A stretch of 64,000 nucleotides of DNA. Source: Dickeya lacustris. Lineage in GTDB: Bacteria; Pseudomonadota; Gammaproteobacteria; Enterobacterales; Enterobacteriaceae. Shown here one piece after another: positions 9,899 through 19,475 of the stretch; position 1 is the first letter of the stretch; each line of letters begins with the position of its first letter. The stretch lies in NCBI RefSeq assembly GCF_029635795.1, contig NZ_CP114280.1:2170001-2234000 (forward strand), in the 5' to 3' direction. The position numbers were made by a program, and so were the translations under genes. The notes under the pieces were generated by a model. That model was not told the origin of the DNA. It saw nothing but the letters and a program-made list of their open reading frames with translations, and did not search any database.

Positions 9899-10387
9899 AT
9901 GAACAACGAGTCCGTTATGCAACTCAGCGCCGTGCTCCGTAAAGAGTGCACTCGTAGCGCCGTACACTGCCAAAGTAAAAAGCGCGCGCTGGAAATCATC
10001 AGCGAACTGGCTGCCAGACAGCTCAACCTGCCACCGCAAATGGTATTTGAAGCCATACTGACGCGCGAACGCATGGGCAGTACCGGGATTGGATGCGGTA
10101 TCGCTATTCCTCACGGCAAACTGGAAGATGAAAACACGCTTGGGGCGGTCGGCGTTTTTATTCAGCTAGAGCAGCCTATCGCGTTTGACGCTATCGATAA
10201 TCAGCCGGTCGATTTGCTTTTTGCCTTGCTGGTTCCAGCCGAACAATGTAAAACCCATTTGCATACCTTATCGCTGGTTGCCAAACGACTGGCGGATAAA
10301 ACCGTATGCCGACGTCTGCGCGCGGCGCAAAGCGACGAAGAGCTATATCAAATCATGACGGAATCAGACTCGCAGGAATCATCCTGA
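9899..10387 (+). CDS. ptsN: PtsN, nitrogen PTS enzyme IIA (EIIA-Ntr)
   Basis: This 162-residue mannitol/fructose-type EIIA domain has its phospho-acceptor His72 in GIAIPHGKL, the residue that takes phosphate from NPr. I chose ATG 9899 (MNNESVMQLS) over an in-frame ATG at 9851, because it gives the family length (163 in E. coli) and the earlier one would put the start inside a hairpin. Its phosphorylation state affects K+ transport and other targets in relatives. Its partner NPr (ptsO) is two genes downstream. Confidence 0.95.
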   Translation: MNNESVMQLSAVLRKECTRSAVHCQSKKRALEIISELAARQLNLPPQMVFEAILTRERMGSTGIGCGIAIPHGKLEDENTLGAVGVFIQLEQPIAFDAIDNQPVDLLFALLVPAEQCKTHLHTLSLVAKRLADKTVCRRLRAAQSDEELYQIMTESDSQESS

Positions 10388-10393
10388 GCGTTG

Positions 10394-10416
10394 ATGGCTG
10401 CCGGTTTTGCAGCCAT
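10394..10416 (+). terminator. Hairpin between ptsN and rapZ
   Basis: ATGGCTGC pairs with GCAGCCAT around a 7-base loop containing TTTT, 7 bases past the ptsN stop. No T tract follows. The remaining 130 bases before rapZ look free of genes and could hold a secondary promoter. Confidence 0.4.
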
Positions 10417-10545
10417 GCATAAGAGACAGATGACACAGGTGTGCAAATAAGCACAACCTGACAGGATGCCGGGATAACCGGGAAATAACGAAGTTAGCTA
10501 ACGGCGGTGGTGATGCACTCTCACACCGCCAGGGGGAGTCGTCAG

Positions 10546-11400
10546 ATGGTGCTGATGATTGTCAGTGGTCGTTCAGGTTCAGGAAAATCCGTCGCCCTGC
10601 GTGCACTGGAAGACATGGGGTTCTATTGTGTCGATAACCTGCCGGTGGTGCTGTTGCCAGAGCTGGCACATTCGCTGGCAGAGAGAAACATTTCTGCCGC
10701 CGTCAGTATTGATGTGCGCAACATGCCGGAAAGCCCGGATGTGCTGGAGCACGCGCTGACGCGCTTGCCGCAAAGTTTTTCGCCCCAATTGCTGTTCCTT
10801 GACGCCGATCGCAATACGTTAATCCGTCGCTACAGCGACACGCGTCGTCTGCACCCGCTATCTAGCAAGAACCTGTCGCTGGAAAGCGCGATTGACGAAG
10901 AGAGCGATTTGCTCGAGCCGCTGCGCTCACGCGCTGACCTTATCATCGACACCTCAGAAATGTCGGTGCATGAGCTGGCCGAAATGCTGCGCACCCGGTT
11001 ACTGGGCAAGCGCGAGCGCGAATTGACGATGGTGTTTGAATCATTCGGCTACAAACACGGCATCCCGATTGATGCCGACTACGTGTTTGACGTGCGCTTT
11101 TTGCCTAACCCGCACTGGGACCCGAAACTGCGCCCGATGACCGGGCTGGATAAACCGGTTGCGGCGTTTCTTGACCGGCATACCGAAGTTCACAATTTCA
11201 TCTACCAGACGCGCAGCTATCTGGAACTGTGGCTGCCGATGCTCGAAACCAACAACCGCAGCTATCTGACCGTTGCCATTGGTTGCACCGGCGGCAAACA
11301 TCGCTCGGTGTACATTGCCGAACAGCTGGCAGACTACTTCCGCTCCCGTGGCAAAAACGTGCAGTCGCGCCACCGCACACTGGAAAAACGTAAATCATGA
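10546..11400 (+). CDS. rapZ: RapZ, RNase adapter protein for GlmZ/GlmY
   Basis: The 284-residue product has an N-terminal P-loop kinase-like domain with Walker A GRSGSGKS at residues 8-15 and a conserved C-terminal RNA-binding domain ([20 protein letters not shown], ending [12 protein letters not shown]). RapZ binds glucosamine 6-phosphate and presents the small RNA GlmZ to RNase E, tuning GlmS and thus cell-envelope precursor supply. I chose ATG 10546, preceded by AGGGGG, over the upstream 10507 start. It overlaps ptsO by 4 bases. Confidence 0.96.
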   Translation: MVLMIVSGRSGSGKSVALRALEDMGFYCVDNLPVVLLPELAHSLAERNISAAVSIDVRNMPESPDVLEHALTRLPQSFSPQLLFLDADRNTLIRRYSDTRRLHPLSSKNLSLESAIDEESDLLEPLRSRADLIIDTSEMSVHELAEMLRTRLLGKRERELTMVFESFGYKHGIPIDADYVFDVRFLPNPHWDPKLRPMTGLDKPVAAFLDRHTEVHNFIYQTRSYLELWLPMLETNNRSYLTVAIGCTGGKHRSVYIAEQLADYFRSRGKNVQSRHRTLEKRKS

Positions 11401-11669
11401 CAGTCAGGCAAACCGTCGAAGTGAAAAATCGGCTGGGGATGCACGCCCGCCCGGCGATGAAACTGTTTGAGCTGGTACAAAGCTTTGATGCCGAAGTGTT
11501 ATTGCGCAACGACAGCGGCACAGAGGCCGACGCCAGCAGCGTCATCGCCATGCTGATGCTCGACTCAGCCAAGGGCCGACATATCGAAATTGAAGTCACT
11601 GGCCCGGATGAACAGCAAGCGCTGGCGGCGATCATCACGCTATTTGAGGCGGGTTTCGACGAAGATTAA
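11397..11669 (+). CDS. ptsO: NPr, nitrogen PTS phosphocarrier
   Basis: This 90-residue HPr-like protein has the active histidine at residue 16 in [13 protein letters not shown] and a regulatory Ser region ([12 protein letters not shown]). NPr passes phosphate from EI-Ntr (PtsP, not in the window) to PtsN. Translation is probably coupled to rapZ through the ATGA overlap. Confidence 0.96.
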   Translation: MTVRQTVEVKNRLGMHARPAMKLFELVQSFDAEVLLRNDSGTEADASSVIAMLMLDSAKGRHIEIEVTGPDEQQALAAIITLFEAGFDED

Positions 11670-11833
11670 TCTCCTCTCCTCGCCTGATGCCAGCAGTCTC
11701 TGCTCTGTACATGCGGCATCATGACCTTTTTCTGTGGCAACACGGCATTATCCGTTTATTATTCTCCTTTTACCCCTCGGCGCGTTTCACGCGCAGACGG
11801 GTATTTGCTTGCCATCATCCTCTGGAGAACAAT

Positions 11834-12244
11834 ATGGATAAACCACACCTGACGATCGGTGAACTGGACGCAGAGCGTCTTGATACACTGTTAGCTCACC
11901 CTCAATTTGCTGATACGGAGGTCGCGCAGGCTCTCGGTGAAGAACTGGATAGAGCGGAGATAGTCGAGCCCGTCGCTATTCCGGCTGATGTTGTCACCAT
12001 GAACAGCCGGGTGCGCTTTCGCGACGTGCTGACAGGCGAAGAGCACACCCGCACGCTGGTCTATCCGGCAGGGCTCAAAGACAGCCGGGAGCAAATCTCC
12101 GTCATGGCTCCGTTAGGCGCTGCGCTGCTGGGGATGCACCTTGGCAACAGCATCGCCTGGCCATTGCCGAATGGCGAGAGTACGCGTATCGAAGTATTAG
12201 AACTGCTCTATCAGCCTGAAGCGGCGGGCGAGTACCATCGCTAA
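11834..12244 (+). CDS. rnk: Rnk, regulator of nucleoside diphosphate kinase
   Basis: The 136-residue protein is built like E. coli Rnk: an N-terminal coiled-coil-like segment (DLDAER-type start LDAERLDTLLAHP) and a C-terminal GreA/GreB-like FKBP domain (VTMNSRVRFRDV, VMAPLGAALLGMHLGNSIAWPLPNG, LEVLEL-like VLELLYQPEAAG). Rnk binds RNA polymerase near the secondary channel. I chose ATG 11834, preceded by TCTGGAGAAC, over the in-frame ATG at 11687 because the extra 49 residues have no family counterpart. In E. coli rnk lies elsewhere, so its position behind ptsO is a lineage feature. Confidence 0.92.
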   Translation: MDKPHLTIGELDAERLDTLLAHPQFADTEVAQALGEELDRAEIVEPVAIPADVVTMNSRVRFRDVLTGEEHTRTLVYPAGLKDSREQISVMAPLGAALLGMHLGNSIAWPLPNGESTRIEVLELLYQPEAAGEYHR

Positions 12245-12256
12245 CCCGCCACAATA

Positions 12257-12287
12257 CCGGTTTGCCCGCACGGTGCGGGTAAACCGG
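12257..12287. terminator. Shared stem-loop between rnk and pmbA
   Basis: CCGGTTTGCCCGCA and TGCGGGTAAACCGG form a 14-bp stem with one G-U pair and a 3-base loop. It lies between two convergent genes, 12 bases after rnk and 9 bases after pmbA, and can serve both as a stop signal, though neither side has a long T run. Confidence 0.6.
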
Positions 12288-12296
12288 CGCGCAGCA

Positions 12297-13637
12297 TCAC
12301 ACTCCGGCAATCTTCATTGAAGGCAGCAGCACCGAGCCACACTGAATATTGCTGCGCGTTTCAATATCATCACCGATCGTGACCATATCACGCAGCATGT
12401 CTTTCAGGTTTCCGGCAATGGTAATTTCACTCACCGGATACTGAATCACGCCGTTTTCTACCCAGAAACCGGACGCGCCGCGCGAGTAATCCCCCGTCAC
12501 CGCGCTGACACCTTGCCCCATCAGGCTTGTCACCAGCAGGCCGGTGCCCATCTCTTTGAGCATCGCCTCGAAATCCAGCCCGCGACCAGCAATACGCCAG
12601 TTATGGATCCCACCGGCGTGACCGGTACTTTTCATACCCAGTTTCCGCGCCGAATAGCTGGTCATCAGCCAGGTTTGCAGCACGCCGTCTTTGACGATAT
12701 CGCGTGCCTCGGTGCGCACCCCTTCACTGTCAAACGGCGTGGAAGCGAGCCCTTTGCGCAAATGCGGTAATTCCTGGATCGTCAGCCAGGATGGCAGGAT
12801 CGCCTGACCCAGGCTGTCTAGCAGGAACGTGGATTTGCGATAGACGCTGCCGCCGCTGATAGCGCCAACCAAATGGCCGAACAAGCCGGTGGCCACCTCG
12901 GCGGCGAACATCACCGGTGCTTGCATTGTCGCCAGTTTACGGGGCGATAAGCGCGCCAGCGTGCGCCGGGCGCACTCCTCACCCACCCACTCCGGCGCGT
13001 TTAGCTCATCGAGCGAACGGCCAATGGTATAGGCGTAATCGCGCTCCATCTCACCGTTGTGCTCGGCAATCACGCTCACCGACATGGAGTGGCGGCTGGA
13101 GCAGTAGCTTTGCAACATGCCATGGCTGTTACCAAACACCTTGATGCCATAGTGACTATTAAAGCTGCCGCCCTCGGTATTGGTGATACGCGGGTCAGCC
13201 TTGAGCGCCGCCTGTTCAGCCGCCGCCGCAAGCTCAATACCCCGCTCGGCATCAAGCGGCGCGGGGTGAAATAAGTCCAGATCCGGGGCGTCAAAGGCCA
13301 GCAGGTCTTTATCCGCCGGGCCGGCATACGGGTCAGGCGAGGTGTAGCGGGCAATGTCCAGCGCCGCCTGCACGGTGCGGGCAATGGCCTGCGGACTGAG
13401 ATCCGTCGAAGAGGCGCTGCCTTTACGCTGCTGATGGTACACCGTGATGCCCAGCGCACCGTCACTGTTAAATTCGACGTTTTCAACTTCACCATAACGG
13501 GAACTGACGCTAATCCCGGCTGTTTTCGTGACGGCGACTTCGGCTGCATCAGAACCGGCGCGAGCCAGCTCCAGCGCCTGTGATACCGCCTGTTCCAGCG
13601 CTTTACGCTGTTCTGCAACTTGCGTGATGATTGTCAT
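12297..13637 (-). CDS. pmbA: PmbA/TldE, subunit of the TldD-TldE metalloprotease
   Basis: This 446-residue protein of the U62 family has no HExxxH motif, as expected for TldE. Conserved stretches include [24 protein letters not shown] and the C-terminal [25 protein letters not shown]. With TldD it forms a heterodimeric protease that removes leader peptides (for example of microcin B17) and degrades small unfolded peptides such as CcdA. Its partner gene, at 25259-26705, carries a frameshift, so in this sequence TldE would lack an intact partner. It is divergent from darP. Confidence 0.95.
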   Translation of the reverse strand: MTIITQVAEQRKALEQAVSQALELARAGSDAAEVAVTKTAGISVSSRYGEVENVEFNSDGALGITVYHQQRKGSASSTDLSPQAIARTVQAALDIARYTSPDPYAGPADKDLLAFDAPDLDLFHPAPLDAERGIELAAAAEQAALKADPRITNTEGGSFNSHYGIKVFGNSHGMLQSYCSSRHSMSVSVIAEHNGEMERDYAYTIGRSLDELNAPEWVGEECARRTLARLSPRKLATMQAPVMFAAEVATGLFGHLVGAISGGSVYRKSTFLLDSLGQAILPSWLTIQELPHLRKGLASTPFDSEGVRTEARDIVKDGVLQTWLMTSYSARKLGMKSTGHAGGIHNWRIAGRGLDFEAMLKEMGTGLLVTSLMGQGVSAVTGDYSRGASGFWVENGVIQYPVSEITIAGNLKDMLRDMVTIGDDIETRSNIQCGSVLLPSMKIAGV

Positions 13638-13838
13638 TGCTTTGCCATAATGAGTGAGAACACATTCAGACAGACGCTAACAGGGCGACACAAATACCGC
13701 GATGTCATGCGACTCTCCGCCATGCACCTCAGACAGAGAAAACGAGGTAGCCTAGAATGGAGTCTAACAGGATCAGCGGACAATTTCGCACAAAGCCCAT
13801 AACCTGATAGGATCAGCCTCTTTTATTGGGGAGCCACC

Positions 13839-14387
13839 ATGAACAAACATCCCGAAGACTGGCAGGACGACGTCCCTGACGCCAGCCAGGACGATGAAGA
13901 CGAAGAGATAATCTGGGTCAGCAAAAGTGAAATCAAGCGTGATGCCGAAGCGCTAAAAGCACTCGGTGCCGAGCTGGTCGAGCTTGGCAAGAACGCCCTT
14001 GACCGCATTCCGCTTGACGAAGACCTGCGCGCCGCCATTGAACTGGCGCAGCGCATCACCAAAGAGGGCCGCCGCCGCCAGTTGCAGTTGATTGGCAAAA
14101 TGCTGCGCGCCCGCGACCCGGAGCCGATTCAAACGGCGCTGGATAAGCTGCGTAACCGCCATAATCAGCAAGTCTCGCTGTTCCATAAGCTGGAAAAACT
14201 GCGTGACCGGCTGCTGGAAGAGGGTGACAGCGCTATTCCTGACGTGCTGGCGCTCTATCCACACGCCGACCGTCAGCAGTTGCGTTCACTGGTGCGTAAT
14301 GCACAAAAAGAGAAAGCAGCGAACAAAGCGCCTAAATCGGCCCGGCAGATTTTCCAGTATCTGCGCGAATTGGCGGAAACCGAGTAA
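13839..14387 (+). CDS. darP: DarP (YjgA), 50S ribosome assembly factor
   Basis: The 182-residue protein has an acidic N-terminus ([18 protein letters not shown]), the family motif [18 protein letters not shown], and long charged helices to the end. DarP (UPF0307) binds late pre-50S particles and helps peptidyl-transferase centre maturation. It lies back to back with pmbA, as in E. coli. TTGGGGAGCCACC provides the ribosome site. Confidence 0.93.
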   Translation: MNKHPEDWQDDVPDASQDDEDEEIIWVSKSEIKRDAEALKALGAELVELGKNALDRIPLDEDLRAAIELAQRITKEGRRRQLQLIGKMLRARDPEPIQTALDKLRNRHNQQVSLFHKLEKLRDRLLEEGDSAIPDVLALYPHADRQQLRSLVRNAQKEKAANKAPKSARQIFQYLRELAETE

Positions 14388-14475
14388 CCCTCCAGCCGAC
14401 GGGGGCGCACCGCCCCTGACCGGGGCGAAAACCGTCAACGCAGGTCGGGCGCGCGGCTATCGCGCATTACAGGCG

Positions 14476-14790
14476 TTAGTCAGGCTGCGCGCGTTGCGCC
14501 TGCCTGACGGTTTGCTCGTTTTTGGCATTAATGACCTGCGCGATGCCAGCCTGCTCCAGCATCTGTTTGGCCGACCCCGCACGCATACCGGAGCGGCAGT
14601 ACACCACCACCGGACGGTTCAATGCCCGTAACTGCGCTGCCTGCGCAGTGACCGTCGCCAGCGGAATGTTCAGCGCGCCGTCCACATGCCCGGCCTGATA
14701 TTCGTCCGGCTCACGCACATCCACTATCACGCAGTGGGCAGGCAGCGTCAGCGTTGATGCGCGCCACCACGCAAGCATACGTTGAAACAT
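14476..14790 (-). CDS. Small single-domain rhodanese
   Basis: The 104-residue protein is a lone rhodanese domain: VIVDVREPDEYQAGHVDGALNIPL near residues 21-44, cut here to motifs VDVREPDEY and GHVDGALNIP, and the active-site loop YCRSGMR at about 63-69 with the catalytic cysteine. It probably transfers sulfane sulfur to small acceptors in the cytoplasm. A short hydrophobic N-terminus (MFQRMLAWWRA) is too short for a membrane helix. GAGGAG lies 8 bases upstream. It resembles PspE/GlpE in size, but I cannot say which. Its location beside the RND pump may be incidental. Confidence 0.8.
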   Translation of the reverse strand: MFQRMLAWWRASTLTLPAHCVIVDVREPDEYQAGHVDGALNIPLATVTAQAAQLRALNRPVVVYCRSGMRAGSAKQMLEQAGIAQVINAKNEQTVRQAQRAQPD

Positions 14791-14903
14791 GACGTTAACT
14801 CCTCTTATTGATCGTTTACCGACCGTTTATTGAGTACTTATTAAGCGCTTACTGACTACTATTACCCCTTACCATGGCCGCTGATGACCCCACGTGCGTT
14901 TAA

Positions 14904-14922
14904 CGCCGACGGTTTATCGGCG
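14904..14922 (-). terminator. Weak hairpin after the RND gene
   Basis: CGCCGA and TCGGCG form a 6-bp stem 27 bases beyond the stop of the RND pump gene, followed on the minus strand by TTAAA. It is short, so the call is tentative. Confidence 0.35.
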
Positions 14923-14949
14923 GGCGCGTTGGCAAGCTCCCCGATGGCA

Positions 14950-17900
14950 TTACTCGACGCCCGACGGCGTTTTCACGCGAAAAGCCATGAAATACAGCAG
15001 CGGGATCACCAGTAACGTCAGCAACGTTGACACCAAAATGCCGAAAATCAGCGCGATCGCCAGCCCGTTGAATATCGGGTCATCGAGAATGAAAAAAGCC
15101 CCGAGCATCGCCGCCAGCCCGGTCAGCACAATCGGTGCGGCGCGGGTCGCCACCGAGTCCATCACCGCTGTCTCAAGGCTCACCCCGGCGGCCACATTCA
15201 GGCGGATAAAATCGACCAGCAAAATGGAGTTACGCACGATAATGCCCGCCAGCGCTATCATGCCTATCATGGACGTGGCGGTGAACGGTGCCCCCAGCAA
15301 CGCATGGCCCGGCAGAATGCCGATAAGGGTTAATGGGATCGGTGCCATGATGATTAACGGCACCCGATAAGAACCAAAGTGCGCCACCACCAGCAGATAA
15401 ATCAGCACCAGCCCGACGGCGTAAGCCGCGCCCATATCACGAAAGGTTTCATAGGTTATCTGCCACTCGCCGTCCCATTTGATGGCGTAATGACGGTAGC
15501 TATCCTCGGGCTGGCGAATGAAATAGGTTTGCAGCGCCGCCTGATTGGGTGCCGTCAGCGCGGCAATCGCCGGTTGCATGGCGAACATGCCATACAGCGG
15601 GCTGTCGTTGCGTCCGGCCATGTCTGCCACCACATAGTCCACCGGCAGCCCGTCTTTACGGTAGCGCACACGTTCTTGCGCCTGAGAAACCACGCTGACC
15701 ACTTCCGCCAGCGGCAGCAAGGAGCCCGACGCAGTACGAAGCGGCGTACTGAGCAGCGTCAGCAAATCGCCCTTGGCGGCATCGGGCAGACGTAACTGCA
15801 CCGGCACCGGGTATTTGCTGTCATCACGCAGGTACGTGACGTTATTGCCATTCATCGCGGTCGCAAGCGCCTCTACTATGCTGGCCTGTGTAATGCCAAA
15901 ACGCATCGCCTTCTCGTTATCCACCTGCAATAGCTGTTTTTCTGCCAGCGGCTGTACGCTGCTGTCGATATCCACCACACCCGGCGTGCGGCGGAAAATA
16001 TCCGCAATCTGGTCGGCCAGCACCGCGCGTCCTGCCAGCGTCGGCCCGTAGATTTCCGCCACAATCGGCGCCATCACCGGTGGGCCGGGCGGCACCTCCA
16101 CCACCTTAAGGCGGGCGTGATAACGCGCGGCCAGTTGCTCAAGCGGCCCGCGATAAGCCTGCGCAATCGCATGGCTCTCGCGCTGGCGTTCACCTTTGGC
16201 GTGCAGATTCACCATCACATCGCCGCTTTCATTGCCACTACGCAGGTCATACTGGCGCACCAGCCCGTTAAAGTTGATCGGCGCGGCGACGCCAACATAG
16301 GCCTGATAATTCAGCACCTCCGGCTGTTGCGCCAGCCAATCGGTCATCTCGCGCAATAGCGCAGCCGTCTCCTCCAGCGCGCTGCCGGAAGGCATATCCA
16401 CCACCAGTTGCAGCTCCGATTTATTATCAAACGGCAACATTTTGAGTATCACGCTCTTGGTCAGCGGCAACGCCATGCAAGCCATCAGTAGCGCCATCAC
16501 GCCAAGCAATATGCCAATACGGTAGCGATGCCCCGATCGTGCCGACAGCAGTGGCGTAAACAGGCGCTGCGCCAGCGATTGCCCGGTAGCGCGCGGTGCC
16601 GGTGCCGATATCGGCGTATTTTTCAGCCAGCGGTGCGAAAGCCAGGGCGTAATGGAAAACGCGACCCCCAGTGAAATCAGCATCCCCATCGAGGCATTAA
16701 TCGGGATAGGGCTCATGTATGGCCCCATCAACCCGCTGACAAACGCCATGGGCAGCAGTGCGGCAATGACTGTCAGGGTGGCTAATATCGTTGGCCCGCC
16801 AACCTCATCGACTGCACCGGCAATCAGGGAGGGCAACGGCGCATCCGGGTGTAACTGCCGGTGACGGTGAATATTTTCCACCACCACGATGGCGTCATCC
16901 ACCAGGATACCAATTGAGAAAATCAGCGCGAATAACGACACCCGGTTAAGAGTGAACCCCCATGCCCAGGACGCAAACAGCGTGGCGCACAGCGTCAGCA
17001 CCACCGCCAGCCCAACAATCACCGCCTCACGCCGCCCCAGCGAGAAAAACACCAGCACCACCACCGAGACGGTGGCAAACACCAGTTTCTCAATCAGCTT
17101 ACTGGCCTTCTCGTTGGCGCTGGCACCGTAGTTGCGGGTCATCTCGACACCCACCTGCGGCGGTAGCACCGTATTGGTGAGCACCGCCATGCGCTGCGCC
17201 AGCCGGTTGGCGATAGTGACGGCGTTTTCACCGGCTTTTTTCGTTACCGCCAGCGTCACCGCCGGGCTGCTCTGCCCCGACGAGCCCGCCGTCCCGTACC
17301 AGACGTACTGGCTGGGCGCGGGTGTGCCATCGCGGATGACAGCAACATCGCGCAGGTACACCGGCTTGCCGTTATTGACGGCGATAACCAGTTGTTCAAC
17401 ATCCTGCTGCGAGCGTAAAAACGGGCCGCTCTCCAGACGCACCACGCCCTGATTCACGATGTTACCGGCAGGCAACCCGGCATTCGCCGCCGCCAGCGAC
17501 TGAGCCACCTGCGCCAGCGTCAGCCCGTTATTCGCCAGTCGCTGTGGGTTAAACTCCACCCCAATGGTGCGGCCAGGGCCGCCTACCGTTGTCACCTCCC
17601 GCGTGCCGGGCACCTGCTTGAGCTCACCTTCCAGCGCGTGAGCGATGCGTTCTAGTTCAACACGCCCGAGTGCGGCGTCGCGGCTGAACAGGGTGTAGGT
17701 GACGATCGGCACATCCTCAATGCCTTTAGGTTTAATCAGCGGCGGCGTGTTGCCAAGGTTGGCAGGCAGCCAGTCGGCGTGACTGTGTACCGTATCGTAG
17801 AGGCGCACCAGCGCCTCAATACGCGGCACGCCGACCTTAAACTGCACCGTCATCACCGCCATGCCGGGGCGTGACTGCGCAGAAACGTGCTCCACACCGG

Positions 17901-18171
17901 CCATTTGCCCCAGCAACTGCTCGGCTGGCTGGGCTATCTGTGCTTCTACCGTCGCCACAGAAGCGCCGGGGTAGGCCACCAGCACATTCGCCATCGTGAC
18001 ATTGATTTGCGGCTCTTCTTCCTGCGGCGTTACCCACACGGCAAATGCCCCCATCAGAAGAATCAGCACGCCGAGCAGCGGCGTGATATGGGCATGTTGA
18101 AAGAAGGCCGCCATGCGCCCGGCGATTCCAGTGCGCGCCAGCGCCTGATGACGGTGGGTGTTATCGTTCAT
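14950..18171 (-). CDS. RND efflux transporter, inner-membrane pump
   Basis: The 1073-residue protein has the usual RND plan: a first membrane helix (about 32-50), a large periplasmic loop, a helix bundle with the TM4 motif GILVDDAIVVVEN (proton-relay Asp-Asp), a second periplasmic loop, and a second bundle with GIIVRNSILLVDF. In AcrB the last motif carries Lys940; here the equivalent position is Arg. Early sequence (PQEEEPQINV, VEAQIAQPAEQLL) resembles a less-studied branch of the family rather than AcrB itself. It overlaps its adaptor gene by 11 bases. No TolC gene is adjacent, so the chromosomal TolC is the likely partner. Substrates cannot be predicted. Confidence 0.92.
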   Translation of the reverse strand: MNDNTHRHQALARTGIAGRMAAFFQHAHITPLLGVLILLMGAFAVWVTPQEEEPQINVTMANVLVAYPGASVATVEAQIAQPAEQLLGQMAGVEHVSAQSRPGMAVMTVQFKVGVPRIEALVRLYDTVHSHADWLPANLGNTPPLIKPKGIEDVPIVTYTLFSRDAALGRVELERIAHALEGELKQVPGTREVTTVGGPGRTIGVEFNPQRLANNGLTLAQVAQSLAAANAGLPAGNIVNQGVVRLESGPFLRSQQDVEQLVIAVNNGKPVYLRDVAVIRDGTPAPSQYVWYGTAGSSGQSSPAVTLAVTKKAGENAVTIANRLAQRMAVLTNTVLPPQVGVEMTRNYGASANEKASKLIEKLVFATVSVVVLVFFSLGRREAVIVGLAVVLTLCATLFASWAWGFTLNRVSLFALIFSIGILVDDAIVVVENIHRHRQLHPDAPLPSLIAGAVDEVGGPTILATLTVIAALLPMAFVSGLMGPYMSPIPINASMGMLISLGVAFSITPWLSHRWLKNTPISAPAPRATGQSLAQRLFTPLLSARSGHRYRIGILLGVMALLMACMALPLTKSVILKMLPFDNKSELQLVVDMPSGSALEETAALLREMTDWLAQQPEVLNYQAYVGVAAPINFNGLVRQYDLRSGNESGDVMVNLHAKGERQRESHAIAQAYRGPLEQLAARYHARLKVVEVPPGPPVMAPIVAEIYGPTLAGRAVLADQIADIFRRTPGVVDIDSSVQPLAEKQLLQVDNEKAMRFGITQASIVEALATAMNGNNVTYLRDDSKYPVPVQLRLPDAAKGDLLTLLSTPLRTASGSLLPLAEVVSVVSQAQERVRYRKDGLPVDYVVADMAGRNDSPLYGMFAMQPAIAALTAPNQAALQTYFIRQPEDSYRHYAIKWDGEWQITYETFRDMGAAYAVGLVLIYLLVVAHFGSYRVPLIIMAPIPLTLIGILPGHALLGAPFTATSMIGMIALAGIIVRNSILLVDFIRLNVAAGVSLETAVMDSVATRAAPIVLTGLAAMLGAFFILDDPIFNGLAIALIFGILVSTLLTLLVIPLLYFMAFRVKTPSGVE

Positions 18172-19267
18172 TGCCAGCCCCTTGCGATTGACTGGCCGCC
18201 GCTTGCGGGTCTCGCATCACGCTGTCGCCGGGTTTCAACCCGGCCAACACCTCTATCTGGTCGCCCAACGTTTGACCGGTACGGATGTAACGTAACTGCG
18301 GACGACCCTCGCGGCCTGCCAGATAGACCGCCGAAAAGTCGGTGTGCTGCACCACGCTGGCCGCAGGAATGGTCAGCCGCCCCGGTGTACGGGAGAAAAA
18401 CATGACATCGGCGCTGCGCCCTGGCGTTACCCGTGCATCAGGCTGCCCCTCGCGCAGCATGATGCGCACCTTGCGCGTCTGGCTCTGCTCATCGGTGGTG
18501 GGAAACCATGTCAGCGCGCTCACCTCAACGGATTGACCGGCCACGCTGACCTGCGGCAATACCTGTGGTGGTTGATCACGCTGTTGTGGTTGATCACGCT
18601 GCTGCAGTTGATCAACCAGCGACGCAGGCAGTGTCACCTCAACGCGCAGCGCGCTCGGGTCATAAAATGCGATCAGCGGCTGGCCGGGCAGCACCACCGC
18701 ACCCAAATCGCCCTCCACGCGCGCGACCACGCCGGGGAATGGCGCAGTCAGACGAAACTGCATCGCCTGTGCGCTGGCTGACTCAGCGGCGGCTATCTGC
18801 GCGTTGGCTTGCGCGGCGGCAACACGGTATTGCGCCTGCACGTTATCGAACGCCGAGGCGCTGATGTAGTGTTTATCCCGCATCGCCTGAGCACGCGCCA
18901 GCTCACTTTTTGCCTGCGTCAGGCTGGCATTGGCCGCAGCAATTTGCGCCTGGCTGGCCCGGGCCGACTGCTCTGCCGGTGTGCCGTCAATGCGCGCCAG
19001 CAATTGCCCTGCGCTGACGACCTGGTTGACCTCTACGGCAAGCAGGCTGATACGCCCGGAAACCGGCACCGACAACAGGGCTGAACGCACCGCCTGCACC
19101 GTGCCGCTGGTGTGATAGACACCGACGGGATGCTCAAGGACTGGAACCTGCGCCGGTTGCGCTGAGGACAAGGAGGCGGGCGTGGCCGCGCAGACCGGTT
19201 GAGCACCGGCCAAAAAACACAAGACACAGCCGATGTTGACCAGTAATGCAGGGACGCTGAAATACAT
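18161..19267 (-). CDS. RND periplasmic adaptor (membrane fusion protein)
   Basis: The 368-residue product (from ATG 19267, preceded by GAGAGG) has a signal peptide (MYFSVPALLVNIGCVLCFLA), a lipoyl/hairpin region with coiled-coil helices around 100-180 (AQIAAANASLTQAKSELARAQ trimmed: ANASLTQAKSELARAQ), a beta-barrel and a membrane-proximal domain. It links the pump encoded just downstream to an outer-membrane channel. A start 12 codons earlier is possible but would spoil the signal peptide. A Gln-rich insertion (QQRDQPQQRDQPPQ) near residue 220 comes from a short DNA tandem repeat. Family: HlyD/AcrA-like. Confidence 0.9.
   Translation of the reverse strand: MYFSVPALLVNIGCVLCFLAGAQPVCAATPASLSSAQPAQVPVLEHPVGVYHTSGTVQAVRSALLSVPVSGRISLLAVEVNQVVSAGQLLARIDGTPAEQSARASQAQIAAANASLTQAKSELARAQAMRDKHYISASAFDNVQAQYRVAAAQANAQIAAAESASAQAMQFRLTAPFPGVVARVEGDLGAVVLPGQPLIAFYDPSALRVEVTLPASLVDQLQQRDQPQQRDQPPQVLPQVSVAGQSVEVSALTWFPTTDEQSQTRKVRIMLREGQPDARVTPGRSADVMFFSRTPGRLTIPAASVVQHTDFSAVYLAGREGRPQLRYIRTGQTLGDQIEVLAGLKPGDSVMRDPQAAASQSQGAGNER
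18572..18617. repeat. 18-bp tandem repeat inside the adaptor gene
   Basis: The unit TTGATCACGCTGTTGTGG occurs at 18572-18589, again with three changes at 18590-18607, and a partial third copy follows. It encodes repeats of QQRDQP in a surface loop of the adaptor. Being a multiple of three, copy-number changes keep the reading frame. Confidence 0.75.
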
Positions 19268-19308
19268 AGTTGGCCTCTCTTCGCACGCGCGTTGCACCCA
19301 CAAACAAT

Positions 19309-19333
19309 ATACTTAATTATATAATATAAGTAT
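19309..19333. promoter_or_regulatory. Dyad operator candidate upstream of the RND operon
   Basis: ATACTTA and TAAGTAT form a perfect 7-bp inverted repeat separated by 11 AT-rich bases, 42 bases upstream of the adaptor start. A TATAAT hexamer on the minus strand (19316-19321) lies inside the dyad, so a bound repressor would block the promoter. The surroundings are GC-richer, making this AT block conspicuous. No regulator gene is adjacent, so the protein that binds is unknown. Confidence 0.5.
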
Positions 19334-19475
19334 AGATAATATCCATCTTAGCCAGCGGCAGGAAAAACCGGGCGAGGCGGGCAGATTGAGAGGAACGCGA
19401 GAAACAGGAAGGGAAGAAACAAAAAGAGAATAGCGGCCCTGAACCTATGACGTTCAGGGCGCGCAGAGCCGGGAT

